This document shows, piece after piece, positions 8,199-17,491 of a DNA stretch of 35,329 bases (position 1 is its first letter; every line of letters begins with the position of its first letter). Below the pieces are notes generated by a model. It had not been told where the DNA came from, did no database searches, and worked only from the letters and a program-made list of their open reading frames with translations. Made by a program: the position numbers and the translations under genes. The DNA comes from Bacillus sp. AFS037270 (GTDB lineage Bacteria > Bacillota > Bacilli > Bacillales_B > DSM-18226), in the NCBI RefSeq assembly GCF_002585305.1, contig NZ_NUNF01000089.1, positions 1 through 35,329 of the forward strand, written 5' to 3'.

Positions 8199-8909
8199 AT
8201 GGGCAAAGGGAAAAATTTAATTATTAATGGTTCGGGAAGCTACCCGGGCGGCATATATGATAAAATCAGCATCCGTGGTGAAGGGACCATTGTGGATGAT
8301 GTGGAATGTTCCGCCTTTCATGTTTATGGGACGAGTGAGGCGAGAGATAATGTGAAAACAGGCTCGGTAAAAATTATGGGCGAGGCCGAGGTTAAAGGGG
8401 ATATGGCGTCCAACGATACACTTGTTATGGGTACGATGATGGTCGGCCGGAATGCCAGCTTGAAGAAGATGAAGGTATTTGGTCTGCTGGAAGTTGGTGA
8501 AAAGTTAAGCGGAGATGTTGCGAACATTAAAGGAAGTATCTCGGTTAAAGGAGATGTGGAATATGAGACGTTTGATTCAAGCGGCGGCTTCGACATCAAA
8601 GGATTACTAACAGCAGACAAGGTTAAGATCGCATTGCGATTCGGGCAAAGCACAGCTGAAGAAATTGGCGGCGGAAAAATTATGGTCAAGAGAAAGAAAA
8701 ACTCGATCCTTCCGTTTGGAAGAGAGGAAGGGACTCTTTCGGCCAAAGTGATTGAGGGTGATGATATTTACTTAGAAAATACAACCGCTGAAGTTGTCCG
8801 CGGTAATACCGTTAAAATTGGTCCCGGCTGTCAAATAGGACTTGTTGAATATACAACGGAATTGAAAAGTGATTCATCGTCAGCAATAAAATCTAAGACA
8901 AAAGTGTAA
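8199..8909 (+). CDS. yhbF: Bactofilin, YhbF-like (BacF)
   Basis: This is the second 236-aa bactofilin, with the same beta-helix repeats (LIINGSGSYPGGIYDKISI, VKIMGEAEVKGDM) and a C-terminus, ENTTAEVVRGNTVKIGPGCQ, nearly identical to that of its neighbour. A tandem duplication is the simplest origin. GAGGAGGGG supplies the ribosome site. A motility-related scaffold function is known for the B. subtilis pair; for this organism it is inference. The transporter gene follows after 12 bases, with its RBS touching the stop codon. Confidence 0.85.
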   Translation: MGKGKNLIINGSGSYPGGIYDKISIRGEGTIVDDVECSAFHVYGTSEARDNVKTGSVKIMGEAEVKGDMASNDTLVMGTMMVGRNASLKKMKVFGLLEVGEKLSGDVANIKGSISVKGDVEYETFDSSGGFDIKGLLTADKVKIALRFGQSTAEEIGGGKIMVKRKKNSILPFGREEGTLSAKVIEGDDIYLENTTAEVVRGNTVKIGPGCQIGLVEYTTELKSDSSSAIKSKTKV

Positions 8910-8921
8910 AGGGGTAATCGA

Positions 8922-10433
8922 ATGGCTGCAAAGGAAAGTAAGTTAGGGCTAGTCGTTGCAGGATTGTTACTGGGTATACTGATGGCTTCGATGGATAATA
9001 CCATTGTTGTAACTGCTATGGGAACAATTGTTGGTGACCTTGGCGGGCTGGAAAGCTTTGTCTGGGTAGTTTCTGCGTACATGGTGGCAGAGATGGCCGG
9101 GATGCCGATTTTTGGTAAGTTATCCGATATGTATGGACGTAAACGCTTCTTCGTATTTGGGTTGATTTTATTTATGATTGGCTCCGCACTTTGCGGTACA
9201 GCGGAAACGATCACGCAGCTAAGCATCTACCGGGCGATTCAGGGCATTGGCGGCGGGGCACTGGTTCCGATTGCCTTTACCATCATGTTTGATTTATTTC
9301 CTCCTGAAAAGCGCGGGAAAATGGGCGGATTGTTTGGGGCTGTTTTTGGATTATCGAGTATCTTCGGTCCGTTATTAGGGGCCTATATTACGGATCATAT
9401 CAGCTGGCATTGGATTTTTTATATCAATTTACCACTCGGAATATTATCCTTGGTGTTTGTATCGATTGCATATAAAGAATCGCCAATTCACAAAAAGCAG
9501 CAGATTGACTGGTGGGGGGCTATTACTTTAATTGGCTCCGTTGTTTGTTTAATGTTTGCCCTTGAGCTTGGCGGGCAGAAATATGATTGGGATTCTAGTA
9601 TTATTTTGAGCTTATTTGCTGGCTTTGCTGTCTTACTATTACTTTTTCTGTACGCTGAGACGAAGGCGAAGGATCCTATTATTTCGTTTGCTATGTTTAA
9701 GAATCGTCTGTTTGCAGGAAGTACACTTGTCAGCTTATTTTATGGAGCCGCATTTATGGCGGCCACTGTGTATATTCCCATCTTTGTGCAAGGGGTATTT
9801 GGCGGAACAGCGACCAATTCAGGACTGATCTTATTGCCGATGATGCTTGGTTCAGTGGTAACGGCTCAAACTGGTGGATTTTTGACGACCAAGATGAGTT
9901 ACCGTAACATCATGTTTTTATCTGGCGTTATTTTGATTATTGGATTTTTGCTTTTAAGCAGCATCTCGCCGGAAACTAGCAGGGTATTGCTGACGGTTTA
10001 TATGATTGTGATCGGCTTAGGAGTTGGGTTTTCCTTCTCGGTGTTAAGTATGGCGGCGATTCATCCGTTTGGTATGGAGCAGAGGGGTTCTGCTACTTCA
10101 ACAAGTAACTTTATTCGTTCGCTTGGAATGACCATTGGGATAACCATCTTTGGTACGATTCAAAGAAGTAATCTTAACGAGGGGCTTGAGGAAGCCTTTT
10201 CTGGAATGGGACCGGTGAAAGGGCAATCGTTTGGCGATTCACGATCATTATTATCAGAAGGAGCCAGAAGTCACATCCCGCCACAAATCCTAGACAAAAT
10301 CACAGATGTCCTATCAAGCTCAATCGTCCACACCTTTACATGGGCGCTAGTCCCTGCTGGAATAGCCTTCCTCTTTATCTTTATCCTCGGAAAAGACCGT
10401 CTCAGAATAAACACACAAGCATCATCAAAATAA
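8922..10433 (+). CDS. DHA2-family MFS drug:proton antiporter
   Basis: A 503-aa membrane protein of the EmrB/QacA type, which usually has 14 transmembrane helices and exports drugs with proton import. Motif A is seen as GKLSDMYGRKRFF (about 67-79). The antiporter segment around LSSIFGPLLGAYITDHISWH and the following WIFYINLPLG are typical. Helices such as LGLVVAGLLLGILMASMDNT at the N-terminus contain the family D in the first helix. The substrate cannot be read from sequence. It follows the bactofilin genes closely (12 bases) and may share their transcript; it has no evident dedicated regulator. Confidence 0.9.
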   Translation: MAAKESKLGLVVAGLLLGILMASMDNTIVVTAMGTIVGDLGGLESFVWVVSAYMVAEMAGMPIFGKLSDMYGRKRFFVFGLILFMIGSALCGTAETITQLSIYRAIQGIGGGALVPIAFTIMFDLFPPEKRGKMGGLFGAVFGLSSIFGPLLGAYITDHISWHWIFYINLPLGILSLVFVSIAYKESPIHKKQQIDWWGAITLIGSVVCLMFALELGGQKYDWDSSIILSLFAGFAVLLLLFLYAETKAKDPIISFAMFKNRLFAGSTLVSLFYGAAFMAATVYIPIFVQGVFGGTATNSGLILLPMMLGSVVTAQTGGFLTTKMSYRNIMFLSGVILIIGFLLLSSISPETSRVLLTVYMIVIGLGVGFSFSVLSMAAIHPFGMEQRGSATSTSNFIRSLGMTIGITIFGTIQRSNLNEGLEEAFSGMGPVKGQSFGDSRSLLSEGARSHIPPQILDKITDVLSSSIVHTFTWALVPAGIAFLFIFILGKDRLRINTQASSK

Positions 10434-10437
10434 TAGA

Positions 10438-10484
10438 AAAGGTGACAGGCACCATGTGAAACATGGTGCCTGTCACCTTTTTTT
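10438..10484. terminator. Long perfect hairpin between converging genes, bidirectional terminator
   Basis: A perfect 20-bp stem (10438-10457 with 10461-10480) has a GAA loop and is flanked by A residues on the left and seven T on the right. It ends the efflux gene and abuts the ydiK stop on the other strand. The core GGTGACAGGCACC with its complement GGTGCCTGTCACC is, from memory, a palindrome that recurs between genes in several Bacillaceae genomes, so it may be a dispersed repeat serving as terminator. Confidence 0.85.
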
Positions 10485-10683
10485 ATCTTTTCGCCTGATT
10501 TTTGTACTTTATATGAAAAAGAATCATTTTAAGGCCGGAGCCAAAGTCAAAGGTGGCTAGTAATACGAGCAGGTAGCTGAAGAAGCCCCAGCCGTTTGTT
10601 TGGACATGGTCGATGGCAAAATAAGTAAACAGCCCGCCTAACAGGATGTAGATAAAACCGGAAAACAAGGGTGAACGTCTCAT
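10483..10683 (-). CDS. ydiK: YdiK-like small membrane protein (DUF4305)
   Basis: A 66-aa protein with two hydrophobic segments, FSGFIYILLGGLFTYFAID (8-26) and WGFFSYLLVLLATFDFGSGL (32-51), and a basic tail, matching B. subtilis YdiK in size and place. Its ATG overlaps the ydiL stop as ATGA, so the pair is translationally coupled. The function is unknown. Confidence 0.85.
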   Translation of the reverse strand: MRRSPLFSGFIYILLGGLFTYFAIDHVQTNGWGFFSYLLVLLATFDFGSGLKMILFHIKYKNQAKR

Positions 10684-11402
10684 AGAAAGCCTCCGATAAA
10701 GTTTTGAATCGCTTCCGCCTCACGTCTTAGCCGTTCAATATCATCTTTATAAACAGATTGAACCAAAACAACCATCGTGTTCATCGATACATGAGCAAAA
10801 ATAGGAACAATGATTCGCTTAGTTCTGACATAGAGAAATGCAAACGTAAAGCCCATCGCTGAATAAAGCAAAATATGCACAGGTTCCATATGGGCCAAAG
10901 CGAAGATGACGGAACTAATCAATGCAGAAATGAAAAAATTATATCTTTTATACAGTGCACCAAAAATAATTTTGCGAAAAACAATTTCTTCTAGTATAGG
11001 TCCAATAATGCTCGTTACAAGGATGGCCAGCGGCAGGGTTTCGATGATTTTCAGGATATCCTGTGTATTCTCTGAACCCATTTCAACTCCTAAAAGGCTC
11101 TCGATAATGGCGGCAACGTACTGGGCAAATAAAGCTAAAAATACCCCTAACACGGCCCACATCGCCGAATAGCCAAATGAAGTTCCTTTCTCATCCAGGC
11201 TGCGAGTGTTCATTTCTTTCCGTAATAGTAAAAGGATAATAATTAGGGCGATTGAAAAACTAGCAATCAGATAAACAGGAACAGCAAGTTTTTGACTGAT
11301 ATCAAATTGTTTAAAGCCAAAGATTAAGATGGGTAGCCCCACTAGACTTGAAAACTGCATTACAATATAAACAATAATGACCCACCAATATTCCTTTTTC
11401 AA
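10680..11402 (-). CDS. ydiL: YdiL-like CPBP intramembrane protease
   Basis: This is a CPBP (CAAX protease and bacteriocin-processing) membrane protein with six to eight hydrophobic stretches. The three active-site motifs of the family are visible: EEIVFRK (EExxxR), FALAH (FxxxH) and HVSMN (HxxxN). It resembles B. subtilis YdiL in sequence, length and position before groES. I set the start at TTG 11402, six bases after AAAGGAGAT, giving 240 aa. Extending to an ATG at 11477 would add 25 residues of unconvincing sequence. Its natural substrate is unknown. Confidence 0.9.
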   Translation of the reverse strand: MKKEYWWVIIVYIVMQFSSLVGLPILIFGFKQFDISQKLAVPVYLIASFSIALIIILLLLRKEMNTRSLDEKGTSFGYSAMWAVLGVFLALFAQYVAAIIESLLGVEMGSENTQDILKIIETLPLAILVTSIIGPILEEIVFRKIIFGALYKRYNFFISALISSVIFALAHMEPVHILLYSAMGFTFAFLYVRTKRIIVPIFAHVSMNTMVVLVQSVYKDDIERLRREAEAIQNFIGGFL

Positions 11403-11681
11403 ATGACAATCTCCTTTAAATACAGTTATATGATACAGCGAGTAACGTTCGATTATTAATCGGTCCGATAGAAGCACTAATATTTATTTTACTCTTAAAG
11501 CTGTGATTGTATCAATTTAGAAGAATTGTTTTATGAAAAATGAAGGCTTCTGAACTATAAAAGCACTATATAGAAATTTGTCTATTTTCTTTTATAAAAT
11601 AGGTATAGAATGCATGCTTTTTCACATACTTTATAAGGTTGTAAAAAAGAAAATTTCTTTGTAAAAATTTATGCATCATAC

Positions 11682-11713
11682 TTGCAAAAAAATCTCAGAT
11701 TCATTATTATAAT
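11682..11713 (+). promoter_or_regulatory. Promoter of groES-groEL (sigma-A type)
   Basis: TTGCAA (11682-11687) is spaced 17 bases from TATTAT (11705-11710); an overlapping TATAAT lies at 11708-11713. The CIRCE operator begins eight bases further on, as in other Bacillus groE promoters. The remainder of the gap from 11403 to 11681 shows no clear element apart from the ydiL leader. Confidence 0.8.
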
Positions 11714-11720
11714 AATTGTG

Positions 11721-11747
11721 TTAGCACTCATTAGAAGAGAGTGCTAA
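11721..11747 (+). promoter_or_regulatory. CIRCE operator (HrcA binding site)
   Basis: TTAGCACTC, nine bases, GAGTGCTAA is an exact match to the CIRCE consensus. HrcA bound here represses groESL, and heat or unfolded protein relieves repression. Confidence 0.97.
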
Positions 11748-11786
11748 TAATGAGAAAACTACATATATTTGAGGAGGTTGTTTGAA

Positions 11787-12074
11787 TTGTTAAGACCATT
11801 AGGTGATCGTATTGTTATTGAGCTTGTTGAGTCCGAAGAAAAAACTGCAAGCGGAATCGTATTACCGGATTCAGCGAAAGAAAAGCCTCAGGAAGGAAAA
11901 GTTGTTGCCGTAGGTAATGGCCGTGTCCTTGAAAATGGTGAGCGTGTAGCACTTGATGTGGCTGTAGGCGATCGTATTATCTTCTCAAAATACGCTGGTA
12001 CAGAAGTGAAATACCAGGGTGTTGAATACTTAATTTTACGTGAAAGCGATATTCTTGCTGTCGTAGGCGAGTAA
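11787..12074 (+). CDS. groES: GroES co-chaperonin (Hsp10)
   Basis: GroES caps the GroEL folding chamber. The protein begins [20 protein letters not shown] and contains the mobile-loop region [15 protein letters not shown] (about 23-37) and the end [16 protein letters not shown] place the start at TTG 11787, eight bases after GAGGAGGT, giving 95 aa, the usual size. An upstream ATG at 11769 lies before the ribosome site and would add a non-conserved tail. Expression is under the CIRCE operator just upstream. Confidence 0.95.
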   Translation: MLRPLGDRIVIELVESEEKTASGIVLPDSAKEKPQEGKVVAVGNGRVLENGERVALDVAVGDRIIFSKYAGTEVKYQGVEYLILRESDILAVVGE

Positions 12075-12146
12075 TAAAAAAGCGTTAATACGCTAGAACT
12101 TGACCCTTGAAAAGGTATTGAAGTTCAAAGAATAGATTCAGAGTAA

Positions 12147-13802
<1,656 letters not shown>

Positions 13803-13814
13803 TTCATGCTCCCT

Positions 13815-13837
13815 AAAACCCATAAATAAGGGGTTTT
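13815..13837 (+). terminator. Possible terminator after groEL
   Basis: AAAACCC (13815-13821) and GGGTTTT (13831-13837) can pair, but the following sequence has no long T tract. The left junction of the inserted element must lie between here and the integrase stop at 13910; I could not fix the att core. Confidence 0.4.
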
Positions 13838-13909
13838 CGGACCTTAATATACTCTGAAAATACCATAAGGGTAACAAAAGAGTAACATTTTCTTGAATAT
13901 GGGTTTAAA

Positions 13910-15118
13910 TTAGAGGTTTTCCATGAGTTCTTTGAACTTTTGGGAAGCCTCTTTTTTCATTTCTTTTGTCACATGTAAATAAACATTTTTAGTTGTGTCT
14001 TCATCCTTGTGTCCTAATCGTTCCATTATTTGGGGAAGACTTACCCCAGCCTCAGCTAATAGGGAGGTATGTGTATGGCGTAATGAATGGGGTGTATGTT
14101 CAGGATTTAATTCTGCTATTTTTAACAAGCGTCTCATTCGGTTCTCTATCTTTTTAATGTAGAGCGGGTAACCGGGTAGATCCTCATCAATACTCGCAAA
14201 AACAAAATCTTCACTATGGTAGATATCACGATATTTCATCATTGTTTGTTTTTGAACTACCTTATGCTTACTTAGTTCATTAATCACAATCTCATCAATA
14301 TCAATTATACGTACTGATGTTGGGGTTTTAGGTGTTAACAGCTTATATTCTTTTTTATTGTTAGTGGGATTGTAATATGTTTTTGAGATGCTTATCGTGT
14401 GTGCTTCAAAATCAATATCACGCCATTTAAGAGCGCACAGTTCACCTGCACGTAGACCAGTATATGCCATTAATAAGAAAATTGGATAATCTTGGTCTAA
14501 TCCAAATTTTTTAGCTATATTAAGGAAGTGCTTTAGTTCCTTTTTCTCTAAATAGTTAGGTAAACCATTTTGTTCTTCCAACTCCGCAATGGTTATTTGC
14601 TGTCTAGGAACCTGAGTATACTCTGTCGGGTCTTTTTTAAGTATCTCTAATTCAACAGCTTTTTTAAAGATCATTCTGCCAGTACGATGTGCACCCTCAA
14701 TTGTATTTTGGGCATATCCTCTTTTCTTTAAGTCGTTTAAGGCGTTCTGGTATTGTCTTCGGGTGATGTCTTTTAATTTTAGCTTCGCAAAATAGTCATA
14801 TAACCGTTTGATTTCGTGTTTTCGAATTCGTACAGTGCTTTCTTTTACAATACCAGTTCCTTCATAAAGAGATAACCATTCGTAGGCAAAGTCCTCAAAT
14901 GTCACATCGCTCTCTTCAATATAGAGGCCTTGATTTATTTCATTATTAATGATAGCGGCAGCGGCTTCCGCCTCTTTTTTAGTCCGGAAACCGCTTTTTT
15001 TCTTTTGTTTTCGTTTCCCGGTTTTTGGGTCTTTACCTACATCCACAATGTATGCCCAACTTGCACCACATTTACATTTTTTACCCTCGCATTTGCAACG
15101 TGGTTTATATATATGCAT
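13910..15118 (-). CDS. int: Tyrosine site-specific integrase
   Basis: A 402-aa phage/ICE-type tyrosine recombinase that would integrate and, with an excisionase, excise the element. The N-terminus has a Cys cluster (C8, C10, C15, C17) and an arm-binding segment KSGFRTKKEAEAAAA. A SAM-like core-binding domain covers about 70-165. The catalytic domain shows R223 in TGLRAGE, H344 and R347 in HSLRHTH, H370 in LGH and the nucleophile Y380 in KNVYLHV. The gene lies at the element's left end, reading toward groEL. Its start is four bases from the stop of the upstream gene, so the two are co-transcribed. Confidence 0.95.
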   Translation of the reverse strand: MHIYKPRCKCEGKKCKCGASWAYIVDVGKDPKTGKRKQKKKSGFRTKKEAEAAAAIINNEINQGLYIEESDVTFEDFAYEWLSLYEGTGIVKESTVRIRKHEIKRLYDYFAKLKLKDITRRQYQNALNDLKKRGYAQNTIEGAHRTGRMIFKKAVELEILKKDPTEYTQVPRQQITIAELEEQNGLPNYLEKKELKHFLNIAKKFGLDQDYPIFLLMAYTGLRAGELCALKWRDIDFEAHTISISKTYYNPTNNKKEYKLLTPKTPTSVRIIDIDEIVINELSKHKVVQKQTMMKYRDIYHSEDFVFASIDEDLPGYPLYIKKIENRMRRLLKIAELNPEHTPHSLRHTHTSLLAEAGVSLPQIMERLGHKDEDTTKNVYLHVTKEMKKEASQKFKELMENL

Positions 15119-15121
15119 TTC

Positions 15122-16093
15122 CTATTCCTCCCCTTCTTTTTCTGATATACGTATTCGATATGCTTCTTGTTTACATGCCTCATTACAGTATTTTTTGCGC
15201 CCGGATTTTATAAGAGGTAATCGGCAATTCTTATTTTCACAGAGGAATACATTTTTAGAATCGTTGATTGTTTGCCATAAATCATAATAAACTGCGGCAA
15301 GCAAATATCTAGTGTATCTCTGTTCTGTAATCATAAATCCCTTTGTTGTAGGATTGGAGATAAGGTCTCCTACAGATAAATTGATCCCACCGGATAAATG
15401 TGATTCCAATATTTTTGCAAGTGTATATTGGGCAATTTCCAGCAAGGGCTTATCCTCAAAGCTTTCGGGTAACATTAGAATTTCTTCCCCATCCCTCCAA
15501 TGGACAAAATAACGGTCTGTTACCTCCTTATCTTCAGCTAGAATATAAACCATCCCTTTCCGCATTTTAATTTCAACTATTTCATATATCAGTTCATCAG
15601 AACTTACTTTTCTCACTGCATGATATAATCTCAAAATTTTATGAACTTGATTAATATGCCATTGCCATACTTGGATAGGCTCAAAAACACTGAAACCATA
15701 ATTATTGAAAATGAATGATGGTTGCAAGGTGAATTTAACTGCCGGAGAAAGAGAATTTACTTGTGCACTTTCGGGATGTTGAATACCTAATAGACCATAC
15801 TTCATTGAAAATGTTTCTATATCTTTAAGGGTTTTTAAACTGGAGAATTCCTCCATTAAACCATTATTATTAAAAAATATCTGATGGGAGTCCCTTTCTC
15901 TTCCAGCAATTCTCAATGCAAATGAAAAATTTCCTCCTAAAGCTTTTCTCCAATTATTTATACTCTCATTTAAGATTTCTTCGGAGCCAGGCCCCAAATT
16001 CTCCTCTTCAACTACGATGCTGTCTACCGCCACAAGTTCTATTGGATATACGTCAATTGTTGAACTATGAGACAACGGATAATAGTTAAACAT
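15122..16093 (-). CDS. Unknown protein with C-terminal four-Cys zinc finger
   Basis: I do not recognise the first 280 residues. The C-terminus has C285-x4-C290-x12-C303-x3-C307 followed by basic helix residues (KQEAYRIRI), resembling the CGNR-type zinc finger, so DNA binding is likely. There is no signal peptide or membrane segment. It is the first gene of the leftward int operon, at the place where phage satellites of the SaPI type carry their master repressor, but it lacks an obvious HTH. A regulatory role is inference. The start ATG 16093 follows GGAGGGA. Confidence 0.65.
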   Translation of the reverse strand: MFNYYPLSHSSTIDVYPIELVAVDSIVVEEENLGPGSEEILNESINNWRKALGGNFSFALRIAGRERDSHQIFFNNNGLMEEFSSLKTLKDIETFSMKYGLLGIQHPESAQVNSLSPAVKFTLQPSFIFNNYGFSVFEPIQVWQWHINQVHKILRLYHAVRKVSSDELIYEIVEIKMRKGMVYILAEDKEVTDRYFVHWRDGEEILMLPESFEDKPLLEIAQYTLAKILESHLSGGINLSVGDLISNPTTKGFMITEQRYTRYLLAAVYYDLWQTINDSKNVFLCENKNCRLPLIKSGRKKYCNEACKQEAYRIRISEKEGEE

Positions 16094-16125
16094 TAAAATC
16101 CCTCCATTTTGAAAAAAGTTACTAT

Positions 16126-16168
16126 TTGTTACGATAAATTATACAAATTTCTTTGTTTAACGTAACAA
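16126..16168. promoter_or_regulatory. Divergent promoter-operator of the integrated element
   Basis: TTGTTACG (16126-16133) and its complement CGTAACAA (16161-16168) form an inverted repeat across the divergent promoters. Leftward: TATAAT (16143-16138) with TTGTTA 19 bases upstream. Rightward: TTGTTT (16153-16158), 17 bases, TAAAAT (16176-16181). Extra GTTAC/GTAAC copies occur at 16119-16123 and 16186-16190. This is probably the integration/replication switch, bound by one of the small HTH proteins encoded alongside. Confidence 0.6.
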
Positions 16169-16229
16169 TTGTAGATAAAATGATTGTAACACCAACACCA
16201 TCACCAATCAATACCAAAGGAGGGATATC

Positions 16230-16418
16230 ATGAAATATCATTCGAGAAATGAGGAAATTCGAAGGGCTAAGGGTTCTGTTCCCAATTGGCTCATAGCTGA
16301 AAAGTTAGGCATTCATGAAAATTCCTTGTACCTTATATTAAGACAAGAATTACCCAAGGAGAAAAAGGAAGAGATTTTAAAAATAATTGAAGCATTAAAG
16401 CAGGAGTTGGGGGTGTAA
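16230..16418 (+). CDS. Small HTH DNA-binding protein
   Basis: A 62-aa protein with one predicted helix-turn-helix, VPNWLIAEKLGIHENSLYLIL (17-37), followed by a basic-acidic helix. It is the first rightward gene, next to the divergent operator, and has a strong AAAGGAGGGAT ribosome site. Its size and place fit a Cro-like regulator of the element. Which operator it binds is not shown. Confidence 0.75.
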   Translation: MKYHSRNEEIRRAKGSVPNWLIAEKLGIHENSLYLILRQELPKEKKEEILKIIEALKQELGV

Positions 16419-16421
16419 TTT

Positions 16422-16622
16422 ATGGAAAAGGCAAACCTTCCTAACATATTAACGGCACAGCATATTGCAGACTACTTAGGGATATCAAGACGCCGAGTGT
16501 ATGAACTTATTCAAATGAGTGAAGAAGCTGGTGGAATTAGATGTTTTACTATTGGTTTATCAAAACGTGTTGATAAAGAAGACTTCCTTAAGTGGATTGA
16601 AATGAAGAAAAACAAAAAATGA
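16422..16622 (+). CDS. Excisionase-like HTH protein
   Basis: A 66-aa protein with a MerR/excisionase-type winged HTH: ILTAQHIADYLGISRRRVYE (9-28) and the wing ending GLSKRVDKEDFLKWIEMKK. Proteins of this HTH_17/AlpA class act as excisionases or as activators of integrase genes. It lies three bases after the preceding HTH gene, with GGAGTTGGGGGTG as ribosome site. The partner integrase is at 13910-15118. Confidence 0.75.
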   Translation: MEKANLPNILTAQHIADYLGISRRRVYELIQMSEEAGGIRCFTIGLSKRVDKEDFLKWIEMKKNKK

Positions 16623-16645
16623 GATTATTTATTTGGAGGTGTGAA

Positions 16646-17491
16646 ATGGTTACTAACTGCTTATCACCAAACGGGAAGGCAGCTCTAGCGTATGCAAGTA
16701 AATTAAATTGGCCAGTCTTTCCACTTTATACACCAAACAAAAATTATTGTTCCTGTCAAAATCCTAATTGTCAAAGTCCTGGTAAGCACCCTCGTACAAA
16801 AAACGGATTAAAAGCAGCATCAACCAATCTCAATCTAATAGCTGAGTGGTGGAGAAAATGGCCGGATGCCAATATAGGCGTTGCAACAGGAAAAGAGAGT
16901 GGGTTTGTTGTTTTAGATGTTGATCCTAGACATGGTGGGGAAGATTCTTTAGAACTACTAATAAATCAGTATGGGCCACTTCCAGATACAATAGAGGCTA
17001 TTACAGGCGGAGACGGGCGCCATATATTATTTAAAAATCCAGGACAGGTCAAAAATCGAGCTAATATATTCCCAGGTTTAGATGTTAGGGGAGAAGGAGG
17101 CTACATAGTAGTATCTCCCTCTCTACATGCTTGTGGGAAAAGGTACGAATGGGAGTTATCTAGCAGGCCGCTTGAAGTACCATTATCTGATATGCCGGAA
17201 TGGTTGTTACAGATGATAGTCGAACCTGTGCAGGATAAGCCTACAAAGAAACCAGACAACTATTGGGTAAAGATGATTCAAGGCGTTGGTGAGGGAGAGC
17301 GGAACATGTCCGCTGCTTCCCTTGCTGGGTACCTACTAGGATGCGGTATAGCGGCCCCAATTGCTTATGAGTTAATGCTTTTATGGAATGAGAGAAATGA
17401 TCCACCGGAATCTATTGAAGTCATAGACACCACATTCCATAGTATTTTAAAAAAAGAGTTGAAGAGGTTAAAAGGGAGGCGAAGAGCGTGA
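16646..17491 (+). CDS. Primase-polymerase (AEP/Prim-Pol domain) protein
   Basis: A 281-aa archaeo-eukaryotic-type primase/polymerase domain protein that would prime replication of the element. Motifs in order are a Cys-rich loop C35-x-C37-x4-C42 with GKHPRTKNG (46-54), the catalytic DVDPRHGG (91-98), GGDGRHILF (121-129) and GLDVRGEGGYIVVSPS (144-159). I prefer ATG 16646, five bases after TGGAGGTG. ATG 16619 overlaps the previous stop but has no ribosome site. Its end overlaps the DUF3987 start as GTGA, forming the pri-rep pair common in phage satellites and islands. Confidence 0.85.
   Translation: MVTNCLSPNGKAALAYASKLNWPVFPLYTPNKNYCSCQNPNCQSPGKHPRTKNGLKAASTNLNLIAEWWRKWPDANIGVATGKESGFVVLDVDPRHGGEDSLELLINQYGPLPDTIEAITGGDGRHILFKNPGQVKNRANIFPGLDVRGEGGYIVVSPSLHACGKRYEWELSSRPLEVPLSDMPEWLLQMIVEPVQDKPTKKPDNYWVKMIQGVGEGERNMSAASLAGYLLGCGIAAPIAYELMLLWNERNDPPESIEVIDTTFHSILKKELKRLKGRRRA

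Noticed and set aside
10438..10484. CRISPR or transposon end for the long palindrome
   Set aside because: It is a single hairpin, with no repeat-spacer array, no transposase gene and no target duplication visible.
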